A stretch of DNA of 64,000 nucleotides, taken from contig JACDOX010000118.1 of assembly GCA_014549065.1 (NCBI GenBank), forward strand, positions 164,132-228,131, written 5' to 3'. Position numbers and translations under genes: made by a program. The notes beneath the pieces were generated by a model. It saw nothing but the letters and a program-made list of their open reading frames with translations. It searched no databases and was not told the DNA's origin. The stretch is from Cardinalis cardinalis (lineage: Eukaryota > Chordata > Aves > Passeriformes > Cardinalidae). Of this stretch, positions 12,761 through 26,900 are shown piece after piece (position 1 is the first letter of the stretch; every line of letters begins with the position of its first letter).

Positions 12761-12780
12761 ACAAACTGTTCTGTGATTCT
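12756..12780 (+). mobile_element. CR1 3'-end fragment, right half
   Basis: After the duplicated ccaac, acaaactgttctgtgattct completes the CR1 3' terminus begun at 12091. CR1 elements end in short repeats related to ATTCTRTG, which this matches. Confidence 0.75.
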
Positions 12781-15167
12781 TTATCCATTGCTCTCCCATG
12801 TGCAGAGTCTCAGTCATTTTAAGGCACCTTATGTTTGAATATCTTGATATTGATAATAGTCAAAATTTTTACCCCGGTGTAGCAGGAATAGCTATAATTG
12901 ATTCTTTGGTTTGGCTGTGACGAACCTGCTACACTGTTGAGATTGTTCTACAGTTCTCCTGTTCAAGAGGCATTTAAAAATATCAAGTATATTTGAGAAC
13001 TTAAAACTGATTCTTGTACATTTTCTTGGTCACCTGCATAGCTACATAGAAAAAGAGTGTGCTTGAAGAAAGGGGGTCACCACAAAACCAGTCACACTGC
13101 CACACCATGAAGAATTCAGTAGAGCTTCCGGGATATTAGAAAAAAGTACATTTCTTTTTTTTCAGCAAACTCTTTGATGCTTCTCCTGAAGAGTTCTTGA
13201 AACTGTAATTACCATACCCTGAATCTTTTTAATTTATGCTGATATTAAAGACGGAAGTGTCAAGAAATAGTCTGGAAGGGGCACAGGGAAACAAAGAAGG
13301 AATTAGAGAGTCATGGCCCTACAAGAACATACTGGAGAAAAGTATTTCTTTTTATTAAAGAAGAGATGCTACAAGGAGGCTTTCAAGTGTTCCTCTTCAT
13401 CAAAGGAAAGTTAAAAGCCTATGAATGACACAGAGGATTTTTTTTCCCTAGTTTAAAAATCCTTTAGGCTCCTCAAAGGCTCCTTACAATTAAGACCTAT
13501 TCTCCTTTACACCACCACCCTTTTGAAGTTATTTTGCTTGGTTTTGCTCTCTGCAATCTTTTTCTTTTTCCTTTAATCAGATATTCATGTTACCATGCTA
13601 TATAAGAAGTGCTTGGGCTTGTAGAAAATATGTCAAATTGTGTAATGGTGCAAAAACCGTTCTGCCGTTTCTAAAATGCCATGAATATGCCATGCTCAGC
13701 CTTCCAGCTACCCAGTGAATTGCAGTTAAGGACAAAATCTATTTAACTGTGTCATTATTTTAACGTTGTTCATGTACACACTAATGAGCATGCAGAGCCA
13801 GTAGCTCCACAGTTTATGAGAGCTTTCTAGAGAGGTTGCCCTGTAATGACCTATGATATGGATTAGTTGTACTGTTCATAGCTACACTTTGGCTATCTGG
13901 CCTACTTTATATCATGCTTCTTTTCAAGTCCTTCTATCACTGCATAACTATCACTATCCTGATAGTTCACCTCCTGTTTGCCAAAGCCAGAACCTGAAAA
14001 TCAGGACAATTGCTATTCCCTTCAGAAATTTATTCTATAAAATAATTTGATTACATTTTTGTCTTCTTTTTTATTTCCTCAAAGAGCTCTTACTCATTTT
14101 TTTTCCATTTTTAAAATTTTAAATACCTATTCATTTTTTTCTCTGATAAGTAGCCAACAGGCTAAAACTCCCCCAGCATGTTGTGTTTGCAAGCGACTTA
14201 ATGAAGCTCTCAAGCCTTCCAGAAAACAGCAGTTTAATAGGATTTTGAGATGTCTGGTTTTTCCTCTCCTTTCTCTTGAAGCAGAAATATAAGGATGTCT
14301 ACTGGAATAGAGCTGAAGCACATGATGGCAGCGGCTGTTTGCAAGGAGGAGGAGAAGCAATAAAATCCCTAAATATTCAAGTAAATTCAAAAACATAAGC
14401 AGAACTTGAAAGAATGTCATTTGCACAAAAAGAAAAAAAAAGATGTTTTCAGTAACAAAGATTCAGAAACTGTGATTTTATGACCAACCATGACCTTTTT
14501 GGCTCAAAACACAATAGATGTACAGAATATAGATGAACATCAAAAGCTCCCACAGTCATCCATTTTATTTTTTTTTAATCAGAACATTGATATAGTCTGC
14601 TTATAATTGTAAGATATCTTACACAAGATATGGAGCTACAGGAAAATGCAAACAAAGTTTAAAAATTCAGGAGCCATTATTAATGGATTCCTGAGTTACT
14701 TGGCTTGGCAAGCTGTTTATGTGGTAACAAACAGAGCTGCTCGGACTAATTTGGTGTTGTGGACTTCAGCAAAATAATGGTTCTCTCATGGTTTTATTAT
14801 AGATACACAAACTAATTTCCAAATAAAAGATTGTCCATGAAGTAGTGCCATAAGCAGGTATGTAATGCAAATTCTGCAGAGGCCTAGCCTGCATTGCAAT
14901 GACCAAACAATGCACATGTGTGAAGGAACAGGAAAATATGGTCTCAAATTGTTACATGCTGTATTCTCCTTTACTTCAGGGAATTTTGAGTAAACATCTG
15001 TCCTTGGATATAGGAAGGAATGGAAACTCTGAGTACATTTGTTATCCAAAATTTCAAAACTATTTGCGGAAGCAAATTAATTTAGTTGCTAGGATTATTT
15101 GTCAAATATTGCATCTCTCAGCAGAACTGTCAGCCATATTTCCTGTGTAAGAATTCCTGTTCAATGA
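12781..15167. other. Unique AT-rich non-coding DNA
   Basis: No gene or repeat family was recognised. Open frames are under 100 codons. The stretch 14130-14430 is open on both strands but has no feature pointing to a protein. Confidence 0.6.
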
Positions 15168-15365
15168 ATAGGAAGAAATTCTTTACTGTGGGGGTGGTGA
15201 GGCACTGGAACAGGCTGCCCAGAGAAGTGGGGGATATCCCATCCCTAGTAGTGTTCAAGGACAGGTTGGATGGTGCTCTGAACAATTTGGTCCAACAGAA
15301 AGTGTCTGTGTCCTTGGAACTAGATAATCTTTATGGTGCCTTCCAAACAGAACTATTCTATGACT
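15168..15365 (+). mobile_element. CR1 LINE 3' end, sense, 5'-truncated
   Basis: About 200 bp of the CR1 3' region lie in sense orientation. Landmarks in consensus order are ggaagaaattctttactgtg at 15171, gaggcactggaacagg at 15199, acaggttggatgg at 15261, ggaactagataatcttta at 15316, and the terminal attctatgac at 15355. It is better preserved than the CR1 at 11147. The frame 15086-15406 only partly overlaps it and is not a gene. The left boundary is approximate. Confidence 0.9.
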
Positions 15366-18300
15366 CAGATGTGATCATTTCCAGTATCCCAACAGTATCA
15401 TCTTGAATTGGTAGTTTTATTTTCAAGTTCACTATTGCTATACTATGTCCCTGAAAAGGGGACTGTGTGTGTGTTTCTCTTTGGGTGGCAGGCAGATGTT
15501 TCAGAGAACTATGCAAGCTTTGTTTTTAGACAACGTAGACAATGCAAAGACTAAACAATAAAGAACTTCTTAAGTAATTTTTACAGGGTTTGTCTACTTT
15601 CACAGCAGGAGACAGCTTTTGACCTTGAAAGATAATTGCACAAATTCACTTCTATTAAGATCCCTCCCCACCCTCCCAATAATTTAATAAGTATAGGAGC
15701 CTGATAAATAAAGCGTGTAATGTCAGTGTTATGAAAGTTTAATCATTGGTCATTACAGTAGAACAAAGTAATTTAATAATTGCTCTGTGAAGTACCATTA
15801 CAGCATGTTAACTAAGTGCTATTAAATGCTCAACATCTGAAGAAATGTGCAGTATTTCTCCAGAGCACAACAGTCACTGTGTCTGTGCTACAAAGGGAAT
15901 GTCTCCAAAGGATGAATAGGTACCCCAGATTCTAATGCAGAGTTGCCAGCTCAATCAAGGCAAAGCAAGAGGATTGGTTTCCTGGACAGCTGGACTTTGG
16001 TTAGCTTTACAAATAACCTGGCAGCAGGTACATGCTATAAGCTGCTGGAGCAGAGCCAGAGCTCTGGGTTTGCATAATGTCCAGCACAAAGGCTATTTCT
16101 TTACTGTCCCTGATGTATTGCAAAATGTAGTGATATCCTCCCTCGTGCCATGTTGTGTTAGAATACAGACAGAGGGATGGGCTAACCACCCTTTGATCAC
16201 TCAGCAGCCTAAGAATGCACCTGGTCACATGCTCCCAAAAGCTTGTGTAGGGCTGCAGATGTAATTCAGGAGGATCTTTATTAATAATTTGGTTGGGTGC
16301 CCTTTCCTGAGAAAGTACAGAGCTAATCAAGAGAAACTGAAGTAGAGATTGTCTATGGGATACTGAAATAAGAGAGTCAAGTATATCTAATGCAATTTTA
16401 ATTCCAAAATTTTGGGTCTGGTCTATAAGCAAACCTGTTGTATGAATCCATAACCTGATGCCATTGTTGCTTATTACCAATGTTTTGAAACTCTAATTCT
16501 GAATATTTCAAGTTTGCATCTGGATCTCATTTTTAGCTATTACATATCATCCTACAGACTCAGAACCTAAGACCTCTGCAATTTAGTTTTAGCTTATATT
16601 TAAATGCACTGACCTGTTACACACAATGGACAAAGAAATATGGTAATTGAAATATGCATAGGTCATATCCTGATAAACCTTTTCCTTAGAGAAAACTGGG
16701 TATACGAGACCACACTGCAGAGACCAGTGAAAACATGTGATATATAGGCTAATAGGACTGAAAAGCAAACACCAGACTCATAGTAGACACTCCCTGCACT
16801 GTCGTTTATCAAAAATGTTCATTTTTTCCCCCTTGATTATTTTTTTTCCAAGCAGCCTGTACCTAAGTTATTTGTCAGTCTCATTAGCATTTTCATGCTG
16901 ATATCTCCTAATTGTACTAAGGCCCTGTTAGAATTACAGAATAAGCAAATATATTTTTGAAAAAAACCACAAAATTCCTACAGTTGATTTTGACCATGGA
17001 GAGATTACCTTAAGCATCCCAGATCTTAATATTTTTTTCTCACCCTTACATCTTTCAATGAAATCAGAATTTAATCTTTGAGGTTTTACCAAAAAATTGC
17101 CCCCCAAAACCAGAGTTTTATAAACAAACAAACAAAAAATTCTGTCAAAGAATAGGATTAAAAGGATGAAAGACTATCTCTAGAAAGAGAATCTCACCCC
17201 CTCATTCATTTCTCCCAAAGCAACCTTTCTGATACAAAAAAGTTGAATGAGGCTATTTCTTCAAGAAAAACATGTTCTGCTTCAAGGAGAGGTGAACTGC
17301 TCTACTTTCTTTAGCAAAGCTGAAGTTAATTAGCTGCCCTTAATAAACATTTGAAAAGTGAGTGTAAAAATGCATGTATTTCTGAGCAGTTAACACATTG
17401 ATATCCAGACAATGATGCCTAGAGCAGTAATAAAAAATATTTCAAGGCATTGTAAAATATATATATGGACCACATATTTGATTATTACTGAAGTTCAGAT
17501 TCAGAGGACTAAGCTTTAACATCCTTATACTGAATATTTCTCATGAGGATATTGGCAAAATGTGGCTAGAAAGCAGTTACTGATCTTAGCTGTACATCTA
17601 TTAAATAAGAAGGAGCAAACAGTGATATAACCAGTCAGACAAACAAACAGGAGCCTCATATTAGCATTAAAATTTATTAAATAATCATGTAAGTTTTGTG
17701 ACTGGCAGGTAAAAGTCATAAAACTTTTGGTGAAGTTGCTGTCTCTATGAACAAAAAGAAAGAAAAACTGGAGATCCTAAGTATATCTGAGAAAACCAGA
17801 AGTTTTCTCAGTACAGAATGGTTGCATGGGTAGTGCATTGAAGGTCTTTCATAAAGTGCTAAAATCAGGATAATTCAATGTTGAACAGTAAATTAAACTC
17901 TAACCACATACTTACAGAAAAACTGTCATCCAGTACAGTTGATGCACAAGTAATCAATCTCATCTGAACGATTCTCCCAGCCATTGTGCTGGTCATGCTC
18001 ACCCCCCTACTGTCCTTATGAATCCTCTACGTAATAGGTAAAAGTCTTCCATGTAATCTTCTCATTATGCGTCATAGAATAAATCAAGGAAAACGTAATA
18101 GAAACACCCTGAATCTGAAAAAGCAAGTAGGGGAAAAATGATCCATTTCCTGCAAGTTTTGAAGTGTGTGGTTTTCAGTGGACTTGGCATAGGCTTAAGT
18201 GTCCGGTGGTTTTGTAGTGGTCTGAACAGATGAAAGGTAATAATTATTTGCTGAGGGGCAATAAAGTGTTTACATTAGATTTCTGTGATTCATCAAATTC

Positions 18301-21300
18301 ATAGAAAGAAAAAGATGTGCAGTTTTCTGACCATGAGGTTTGGGCAGATTTGAATATTGTTTAAAAGACAACAGTTTTCTTAGTTTCTGAAACGAATGCT
18401 AAATGTTTTGGGAATTACCCCCTGAAGTTCTTGCCCTACAGAAGTTCAGATTTCTGATTGCTTAATTTTATTCCTTTGGTGTTTCCTGGAAGAAACATTN
18501 CATCAGTATTCCCATACTCATTCCAGCCTTCATACCAAACTAGGAATTATTAACTTCTTTTCAGTAAAAATGTTGCACTTCTCTTTTTCTTGGTTTTTTT
18601 TAAGGAACAGAACTCAAAGCTGTGGCTTTGCCCTGCACAGTTTTAAAGTGTTCTTGACAATTTACCTGTTATTATACTCCTCAAGCAGTGAATGTGTAAG
18701 CCATAGGAGAACAAGTATTTTGGGTTTAAGGGACCCTTTGATTCAATTTTTCTTCTGAATAATTAATTCTACTATGAATTGGCCATTTCTATTATAATCA
18801 ATTACAATTATGCAGCAGATAAAATTATTATTGATCTTTTTGAATTTTTTTGTGGTTTATGAGTAAGGGTTAATTACAATTTTGTACTTCATGGATTTTT
18901 TTAAATTTTTTGATATATCAGTCAGAAGCAGCAGCACTTTGGTGTTGAGGTGGAAAGACACTTTAGTTTTGAGGTGGAAAGATTTTGTGAGAACACTCAG
19001 TTTTGTTTTTGGTCACAGCTGGCATTTTCATCGGCCAGTGTGGATGTAGCTTAAATGAGAATGTGTGCTACAATAGCCAAAATAGTTAAGACAAGCAATG
19101 CAGTAAATGTCACCTAGAATTATAACTCTCCAAATGTCCTAAAAAGACGAGTATATCCTGGACTCCCTGTGTTTTGCATCTTTCTGCCAACTCCATAATC
19201 TCCCCTTCACACACCTTTTATTATTGCAATTATGAGAGGTGTGTGTGAAGAAAACAGTGCCAAGACAGAAATACCGTACGGGAAGCAATGTCAACTACAG
19301 GAAGTTAATGGCGGATGCTTTGTTTACTCTTCCCCGCTTCCTTTTACATCAGTGTTGCTCCTGTCCTTTCTTAAATGTGCTTCTAGGTATTGTTGGCAAA
19401 ATGAAACTGTCACTCAAAAAGTATGGCACAGTTCCATGAAGTGTAATCACTGTTTTTTGGTTTGAGTTGTTTGCTTTTGTTTGGTGAGTGTGTCATCATT
19501 GTCATGCCCTTCCCCCCCTCCCCAGTTGAAAGAGCAAGCTGTGTCTCAGGAAAATTTAGAAGTGAATTCCACTAGGCTATAATTAGCTCAAGGTATCACT
19601 TCCTGCAGTAGGGTTTATTCTTTGAATTGCCTGGGATTTAATTTGATGAGCACTGATCTGCAGACATTGTTAAATTCCTTGACACAGCTATTTCAAAGCT
19701 AGCTTTCATTGGCATCAACACTATGCCTTCAAAAGCTCAATGATAAGTTCAAAACATTTGACAGTTGTTTATACATTTATATAATTTTTAACTCATGTAA
19801 ATTTCAAAACAGGATGCAAGGCACACAAACTTTTTCTTATTCTTGAGAAAAATTCTGTCTAGTTCTCAAATAATAGTGTCCCATTCTCAGAGGAGAAGCT
19901 CATTAGCAAACTGTAACTCCTGTAGTCTTGCATTTTGGGCTGTGAGTCATTCCAGCCCTGCTGTTCTGCTTCCTCCTCTCCCTTGTGTACAAAATGGGCA
20001 TGCACTGTTAGTTTTACTGCAAAGTAATTTCTGCTGCCTTGAAAACCTCCTAAATTCAGCTTTAAGAATTTGAAACATAACTCTGAAGCATATTCAGTAT
20101 CTGGAGTCATATAATCTCAGTGCTTCCTGGCTGCAATCTGGAATGTGCAGTTTTATTATGGCAAGCATTCCTTCATCATGGATTCTTTATATAATATGTG
20201 CACAACCTACAGTTAATGATGTGGAAATGTTTTATTGCAACTTCCTCTTTTAAGTAGATGTGTTTCTAAATTATTTTGCCTAAAGCATGTGTTATACCTC
20301 CTGTATCTCATTCAGTATTGAATCCCCCTTTCATTTAACTCTAAACACTATGAAGTTTATAAAAAGAATCCCTTCTTTCTTTGTGTTTCCTTACCCTATT
20401 TTGTCAGACTTTTGCTGAGGAGTACCTTGCGGTAACATTAGATGATTTAAACTCCATTGAGGGTAAAATAATGTGCAAATAGAAGAATTAATAGCACCTT
20501 TAACTGACAGTACAATGTATTGAAATTCAATAACAGACTAGCAGAGAGTTGAAAGAAAATTGTGCTTAAATTACTTATAAACCAGAAAATCCTCTTGCTC
20601 CTTCGGCTGTGATCTTAACATGGTGTCCGGCAGAGAAGCAGATTGTGCAATTATGTCTTCAGTTTTATCCTTTGAAATTCCTTCATCAGAGTTTACTTTT
20701 CTTGGTCTAATATTTTACTTTTTGCAAGCAGTTTTTTCCCTGAAGCTTCAAAATCTTCAGTCAGATTTAATTCTTTCCTATTCAACATGTAATCTACTTA
20801 TTCCTCTGATTGTAACACCAAATTAACGTGTGGTTTTACTTAGAAAGGCAAACATCTCTTTGTTGGGCTGAGTATCATTTTTGTACTTAAAAGGCTTACT
20901 GTGAACTCCTCACTTCTGCAAAGGATGAATCTATCCTCTCTTTCTGTTGGTTCACTGAAAATTTAAGAGTGAAACATGTTTTTCCCTGGACAATCTGGTA
21001 TTTTGTGTTTTGTTTTACCCATAAACAGTTTGTACATACTAATGTTAAATCAGTGAAAATTATTACTGGTTCTTAATCCCAGTGGGAATAAACCATTTTG
21101 AGATTAAATGAGCTAGGAATTAATAGCCTTCACCCTCCTTTTCCTAAGTGTACTACAATAGTATGAGTAGGTCAATTACACAGCCTGGCTCCCACTAAAG
21201 TGCATTAAACAGCAGTGATCATGTACAAATAAATGACAAAATCTTAGCCTGGACTGGAAGGAGATTTTTATATCTTTGATAGGAATAAAATAATAATTTG

Positions 21301-23950
21301 AAATTTCAGAAAAGCATTTAGGCAGTTGTTGCGCTTTTTTCTAGTGATCTGGTGCACTACTTTTCTTTCCGCTTGCTGTTTTATTTTTAGTATTTTGGAA
21401 AAATCTTCCATTTTGGGAGAACCAGGAAGATTACAATATTGCCTGAGACAGCTAGAGTTGGAATGATAAATTAGTTTGGTCGCAAATCAGATCTGTTTTT
21501 TTATAAATCCTCTGACTTCTGTTATCAGAAGTTAACAAAAGATGTGCAACTTTTTATTTATTGGATAAGTCTTTCGGTCTGGTTCTCTATACCAGATAAT
21601 AAAATTTCTATTTTTGTGAATACTACAGAAAAATGATACCATTAAACAAAGGAACAACAAAGACAAATTATTATTTGCAAAGGCAATTGGACTGGTGGCA
21701 AGTAATGATTAGTCAGCAACAGGTGAGTAAGCAGGTTTTCATTGGAATTCCACTCTCTGAACTAGGGTTTTTTTTAATAAACGGAAGTTAAGTGTTCTAG
21801 ATATGTACAATGCAGAAGAACTTCTATACTCCTGAACTTGGATCTTCCTCTCAGTGCTCTACAAAGCCACTGTATTGCTATCTGAGCTGTTACATTTGTA
21901 AATTATAGGCTGGAGCTAATGTTTGAAGAATTACAGGTGCCTTTGCAGCAAGGAGGAACAAATAATGGTTCTGTTTTTCCAGAGCTAAAGGAAATCTAGT
22001 AATAAACTGTGATCCTGCTTTGTTTGCTCCGCTTATTTTGGACTGAGTTCAGTTATTCAGGACGATGACAAACGTGCTATGATACACTTTGTTCAGTACA
22101 ATAACATTTGCAATGAGTCTGTCTTCATACAAAACTTGTTTTGTTTCCCATGTCCCTAAAGTATTTTTGATCATTTATGTTGCATTAAACCAGGAAATAC
22201 CAGTAACTGTGCATTGAGGACCCAACTCTAAATTGCATATTATACAATGAGATAGAGTAGCTTTCAAATCATTATTTTTCTTCACAAGCGTATACTGGCT
22301 TAGGTGGCTTCTGGGGATGAAGATTCTTTGAAGACAGAGAGTATCCTAAGTGCACTTAAGGAAAGAATGTGAAAAAATGCTCTGAAAGGGTGTAATTGAT
22401 ATAAAAGATCCCTCCTGTAAATGGTAAGTGTTGTGTAGATTTTTTGAGAAGCTTGATACTGAAATTTAAAAAAAAAAGTAAATTACAGCCATGAGTTAAA
22501 TATTGGGCTGGATATTGATGTACAGAATGATGGTATGACTTTATAAATATTCCCTTTCTAACTCCTGATTCAAGCAGTCTATGAATTTCAAAATTCAAAC
22601 CTTTATCCTGAATATCCAGAGTACTACTCAGTCCTACTGCTTTTCTCTATTTATTTCTGGTTACCAGTCATATTTGGATAAAACATGGCAGTAAACTTTG
22701 ACAGAGATTAACAACAATTGGGCAGAAAAAACTCTGCTTTCATTTTAATCAGTTGCTATTACATCATGGTATTTAATTATATGTTTTAGTTCATCATTGG
22801 TTGATGTTCCTTTTGTTTTCCTATATCATGCAGACTTATTACGTGATAGGCATAACTTGACTCACTGGAATTTATGCTCTGTTGATCTCTTCAAAATATT
22901 TTGACATTTTCAATGATATATGAAATTACCAGATCATTCTTCTTTAATTTAAAGGATTAGAGTAGTTTTAAACAATTATAAAGTTTGTACTGCAGAAATA
23001 TTAGCTATGGAATTATACTGTGGAGAAGATCAGAATTATTTTCCAATTAAATCTCTCTTTTCCTCATCTTATTATATAGGTGTTTTTATAAACACTGACA
23101 GAGATTTTGTCAGTTAATTTTGTTATTTGGGCTTATTTTTCATATTAAGGACATTACATTTAGACTTGTTTTGGCGGGATTGTTTAATATTCAAAATCTA
23201 CCTTAGAAGAAGTGATGCAACCAATGATATTAAGTTCTACACAGGAATTAAATATTATTTCTTTGCTTTTTGGTCAATCAGCTTAACTCTACTGGCTCCA
23301 GTAAAATTATGCTAACCTACAGTAGTTGAAGGTATGGCACATTATGCAAACCTCCTTTTAGTGGCAGTCTCCTTTTTCACTGTTATCCACCCCCAGTATT
23401 TCACCTTATCTTGTCATATGCCCTACACACCTCCTTCTTCCCAACCCGTTTTTCCTACCCAAATAGAGTTACCAGCTTCCCTCATATGCTCTTTTTATTC
23501 CCCTTACCCCAAACCAAGTTTCTTCTGCCATCTTTCTTATTAATTACTGTTTTCATGAGGAACCTTTATTACACTGCCTCATTTTCCATCTTCTAATACT
23601 TTTGTGAACTTTGCTCCCTATTTCTCTCACTAACAAGTGTGCATTTTTACAGCCTATTTTTTATGACCTATTTGATTGTTGTCCTGTTTGACAGTATTTG
23701 CTGGCTGTGTCTTGTTGAATTCAGTGTTTAGGCTCTTGAAACAGAAAACCATGTAACAATTTTTTTGTTTTGGGTTTATAGAGCAAGTTAGCATATGAGA
23801 GTTCTCGGATGCTAGACCATATAGACAACCTAAATTGATTCACACTCTACTGAATTTGTTCAGCATGGTAAATTCATAATTCATGGCCAGAGTACATCAG
23901 AAAAAAATCTGTCTTATGTAGGAATTACATAGAAAAATGAATGCTAATAT
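15366..23950. other. Unique AT-rich non-coding DNA
   Basis: No supported gene. 15935-16264 is GC-richer, with overlapping open frames on both strands (the longer, 16007-16480, on the minus strand) but no recognisable product. 16875-16900 contains ATTAGCAT and TTTCATGC, octamer-like POU sites. A 24-bp tandem duplication lies at 18935-18982. An N lies at 18500. Confidence 0.55.
18935..18982 (+). repeat. 24-bp tandem duplication
   Basis: Two head-to-tail copies (18935-18958 and 18959-18982) share the core gaggtggaaaga and differ at about three positions. There is no array beyond two copies. Confidence 0.8.
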
Positions 23951-23996
23951 TCCTTTACTTTTTTTTCCCTTTTTTCTTTTCTTTTTTTTTTTTTCT
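23951..23996 (+). repeat. Pyrimidine (T-rich) tract
   Basis: A run of T with scattered C, about 45 bases. It could be the tail of an antisense retrocopy, but no body was recognised. Confidence 0.8.
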
Positions 23997-26900
23997 GTAT
24001 TTTAATGAGTTTAGGAATCTCCCAAAAAACAGTTGTTAGGTATTTCTATATATGTAATATACTTTACTTAAAAGGGTTTATTTGAAGGTCAGTAAATTCA
24101 CTACCTTCCTGTAAGAACTTGGGAAAATGTTCATCTTGTTGTCAGAATTTCCCCCAAACTTGGGATAAGAGTACAAATAAAAAGGGAAGAGTTAATAAAA
24201 CAGATATCTCTGCAAATATCCTCCTAGGCTTTGGAAATATGTTCATCTTTATTTCTGTTTAGCGCTGCTGGTGTTGTTATGAAGAAGATCAGAGAGCATA
24301 ATTCCATACATTTTTTATTTGATACTTTTCTGTGTCTTGATAGGTCCAAAAGACTCTTACACTGGGACTGGTTGGCTTTTTTCTCCTATGTGCATACGTA
24401 TGCAAAGTTCATATTTGAGAGAGGTTATACTTTCACCCAGTATTATGTCTCTCCTTTAACACTCCTGCCAGTGATTTCCTAAATAATTTATTTCTGCTTT
24501 ATGTTCTCAAGACACTGTTGATTTCAAAAGATTCACAACTCAATCCACTCTAGTAGCATATTTTCATGGAGAAATATTTTATTTTTCCAAAATACTTCAG
24601 CAATGAAGTCTTTTGTTATATCAAGTTCTCTATAAATCAGTGAGCAATTTTGAATTGTAAATATTTTATTTGGAAAATTAACTTAATCAATGAGGTTTTT
24701 TAACTATTGGAAGTTTAAATGTCAGAAAATATGCTTATGCTTCATGGATGCCTTTCAACTCCTCCTTATAATAAAGTCTCCATGCTTACTGCTGTTTCAC
24801 TGTGAAAATATATCATACAGTTTGTACAAAGCAAACCAAAACCAGCTTTTTGCTTCTTCAGAAGTTTGGGGATTTTTCTTATTAATTAGGGCCTCAAATT
24901 ATCAATGTTTATGCAGATTTCTAAAGCTTCATCAAAGGTCCTTACAGCATAATGCAATTAAGTTTCAGTTGATTAGGTAATTATAAATAAATGAGATTTT
25001 TTTTCCATGTGAACAATGAGCACAGATAAACTGGTTTGTGGAACTAATATGATAAAAGGAATTCTGTGGGAGGGTTGTCACATGTATTATGAAAACTTAT
25101 AAAATCCTTGGAATGTGGAACTTTAAACATTCTGTTTACCCTCTGGCGTCTATTGATTTTTTGATAAGATGTAAATTATGGCCCATTTTTTTCCTCTTTG
25201 AGTCAATTATTCACCATAAGTCATGGCTAGAAGATATTTGCATGTTAAATTCAGGCTTAGTTGTGGAAAAAAATCTGTGCTTTTTACTCAGAAAACATTT
25301 TAATTAAACCAATGGCATTTATGAATATGAAACAAGTAATAAATGCAGTTTGTTTGTTCAAGAGATTTCTGATGGATGACAATATTCTAAATTGGAACAG
25401 ACTTACAGTTTCCTTAAAGTATTTTAAATCTTTCAATGCTTAATGTAGAACAATGGTTTTCTAACTTTAAAGTAGACTCTACAGAAAATAAAGTAGACTC
25501 CACACATTTTTATTCTTGGTGCTATTATTTCTAGTAGAGACAAATGTGTATGTAGAGCATGCAACCTAAAATAAGTGTCTGAATATGCAGGCCATATGCT
25601 TATCCTCCTTAATAAGTTTTACAAGATGGGCACTTGTTCCAAAGCATTCTAATCATTTGACACCAAATGTTGCATGCTGAGCAGGGCACAACTGAGCAGG
25701 AAGTCTAAAAAAGAAGAATGTTTATTAATATCTATATTTGATAGATATTAGAGATAGCATGTAACCAGGTTTTGGTAATCAGGCATCAAATGCTTTCCTG
25801 ATAGACATACAATTTTTAAAATGACACTGATTAATGTCTTATATCTTACCAACAATTATGCCCTTGTGCCTTCAGTAATGCTTTCCCCACACCCTGTGAG
25901 CAAAATAAGTACAATGGGATCGTTTAGACGAAGCACATATTTAAAGATTTTGCCAGACTTGGGTCAGAGGCTTTTCCTTCTAGAATCCAACCTAACTCAA
26001 CACAGGACTCATTTGCCTAAATTAAGGGTTAGATCTTCTGTGTGAATGGAAAAATGCTTTTAAAACTGAACTTGCTTTTAATCATATCACTAGTATTTAA
26101 TTCTAAATTAAATAATCTTTCTAATCTCTTGGATTTTAGTTTGTTTTGACACTAACAAGAAATTTATCCTGACCAAAATAAGACTTAGCTTTTAGCTTAG
26201 TTTTTAAGGAAGTGAACATAAGGAGGTCCAACTCCATATCTGTCTACCACTAATTTGTTTTGAGTATGAAGACCCAGTTAAACCATTTGAAAAAATCAGA
26301 GATGAATAAGTCTTACTGAGTTCTGTTATAATGCATGGCTATATATATGACATATTATGTTTGTGTGTATATATATGCATATTTGTTCTCTTCTAGGAAT
26401 TTGTTGAAACCATTTATCTTCATCAAAACCTTGCCAATTTGCTTAAAGTGGAAGGCAGCATACATAGACTTGATGCAGCATAATATGCAGTGATGTACAA
26501 TTATAGTAGAAAGAAAGACAATTTCATTCTTAGTTTCATAGAAAATATCATCTTTTTCCCCCTGTTTAAAAAGAGGAATGAAACACGCTTCCCTGGATTT
26601 TTTTTCTAAATGACAGTAATGTTTCCTTTAGCTAATATCGTATTAAACTAGGACTTCAAAATTTTTAAATCTGAAAGCTGTTTATGAAATTAAATTTTTA
26701 ATTTAAAAATGTTAGTAAGAAATATTTTGCTCCCAAAGTATTCCAACAGTGATCCATGCTATTAAATTGGTTTTTCTCTTATGCCAAATCTCAACTGTAG
26801 CCACATTTTCCTGATGCATATTACTTTTTGATGAATTTGTATTTTTCAATAGAAAAGACATTTATTGGAAAAAGCTCAGAGTGCCTATTTTGTATCTATG

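Noticed and set aside
15086..15406. 106-codon plus-strand frame
   Set aside because: Most of it is the 3' non-coding end of a CR1 element.
16007..16480. 157-codon minus-strand frame
   Set aside because: It starts at a non-ATG codon or at an internal Met, has no family signature, and overlaps another frame on the plus strand in GC-raised sequence. It was not strong enough to call a gene.
21682..21722. AACAG|GTGAGT donor with a possible upstream acceptor
   Set aside because: The acceptor lacks a pyrimidine tract.
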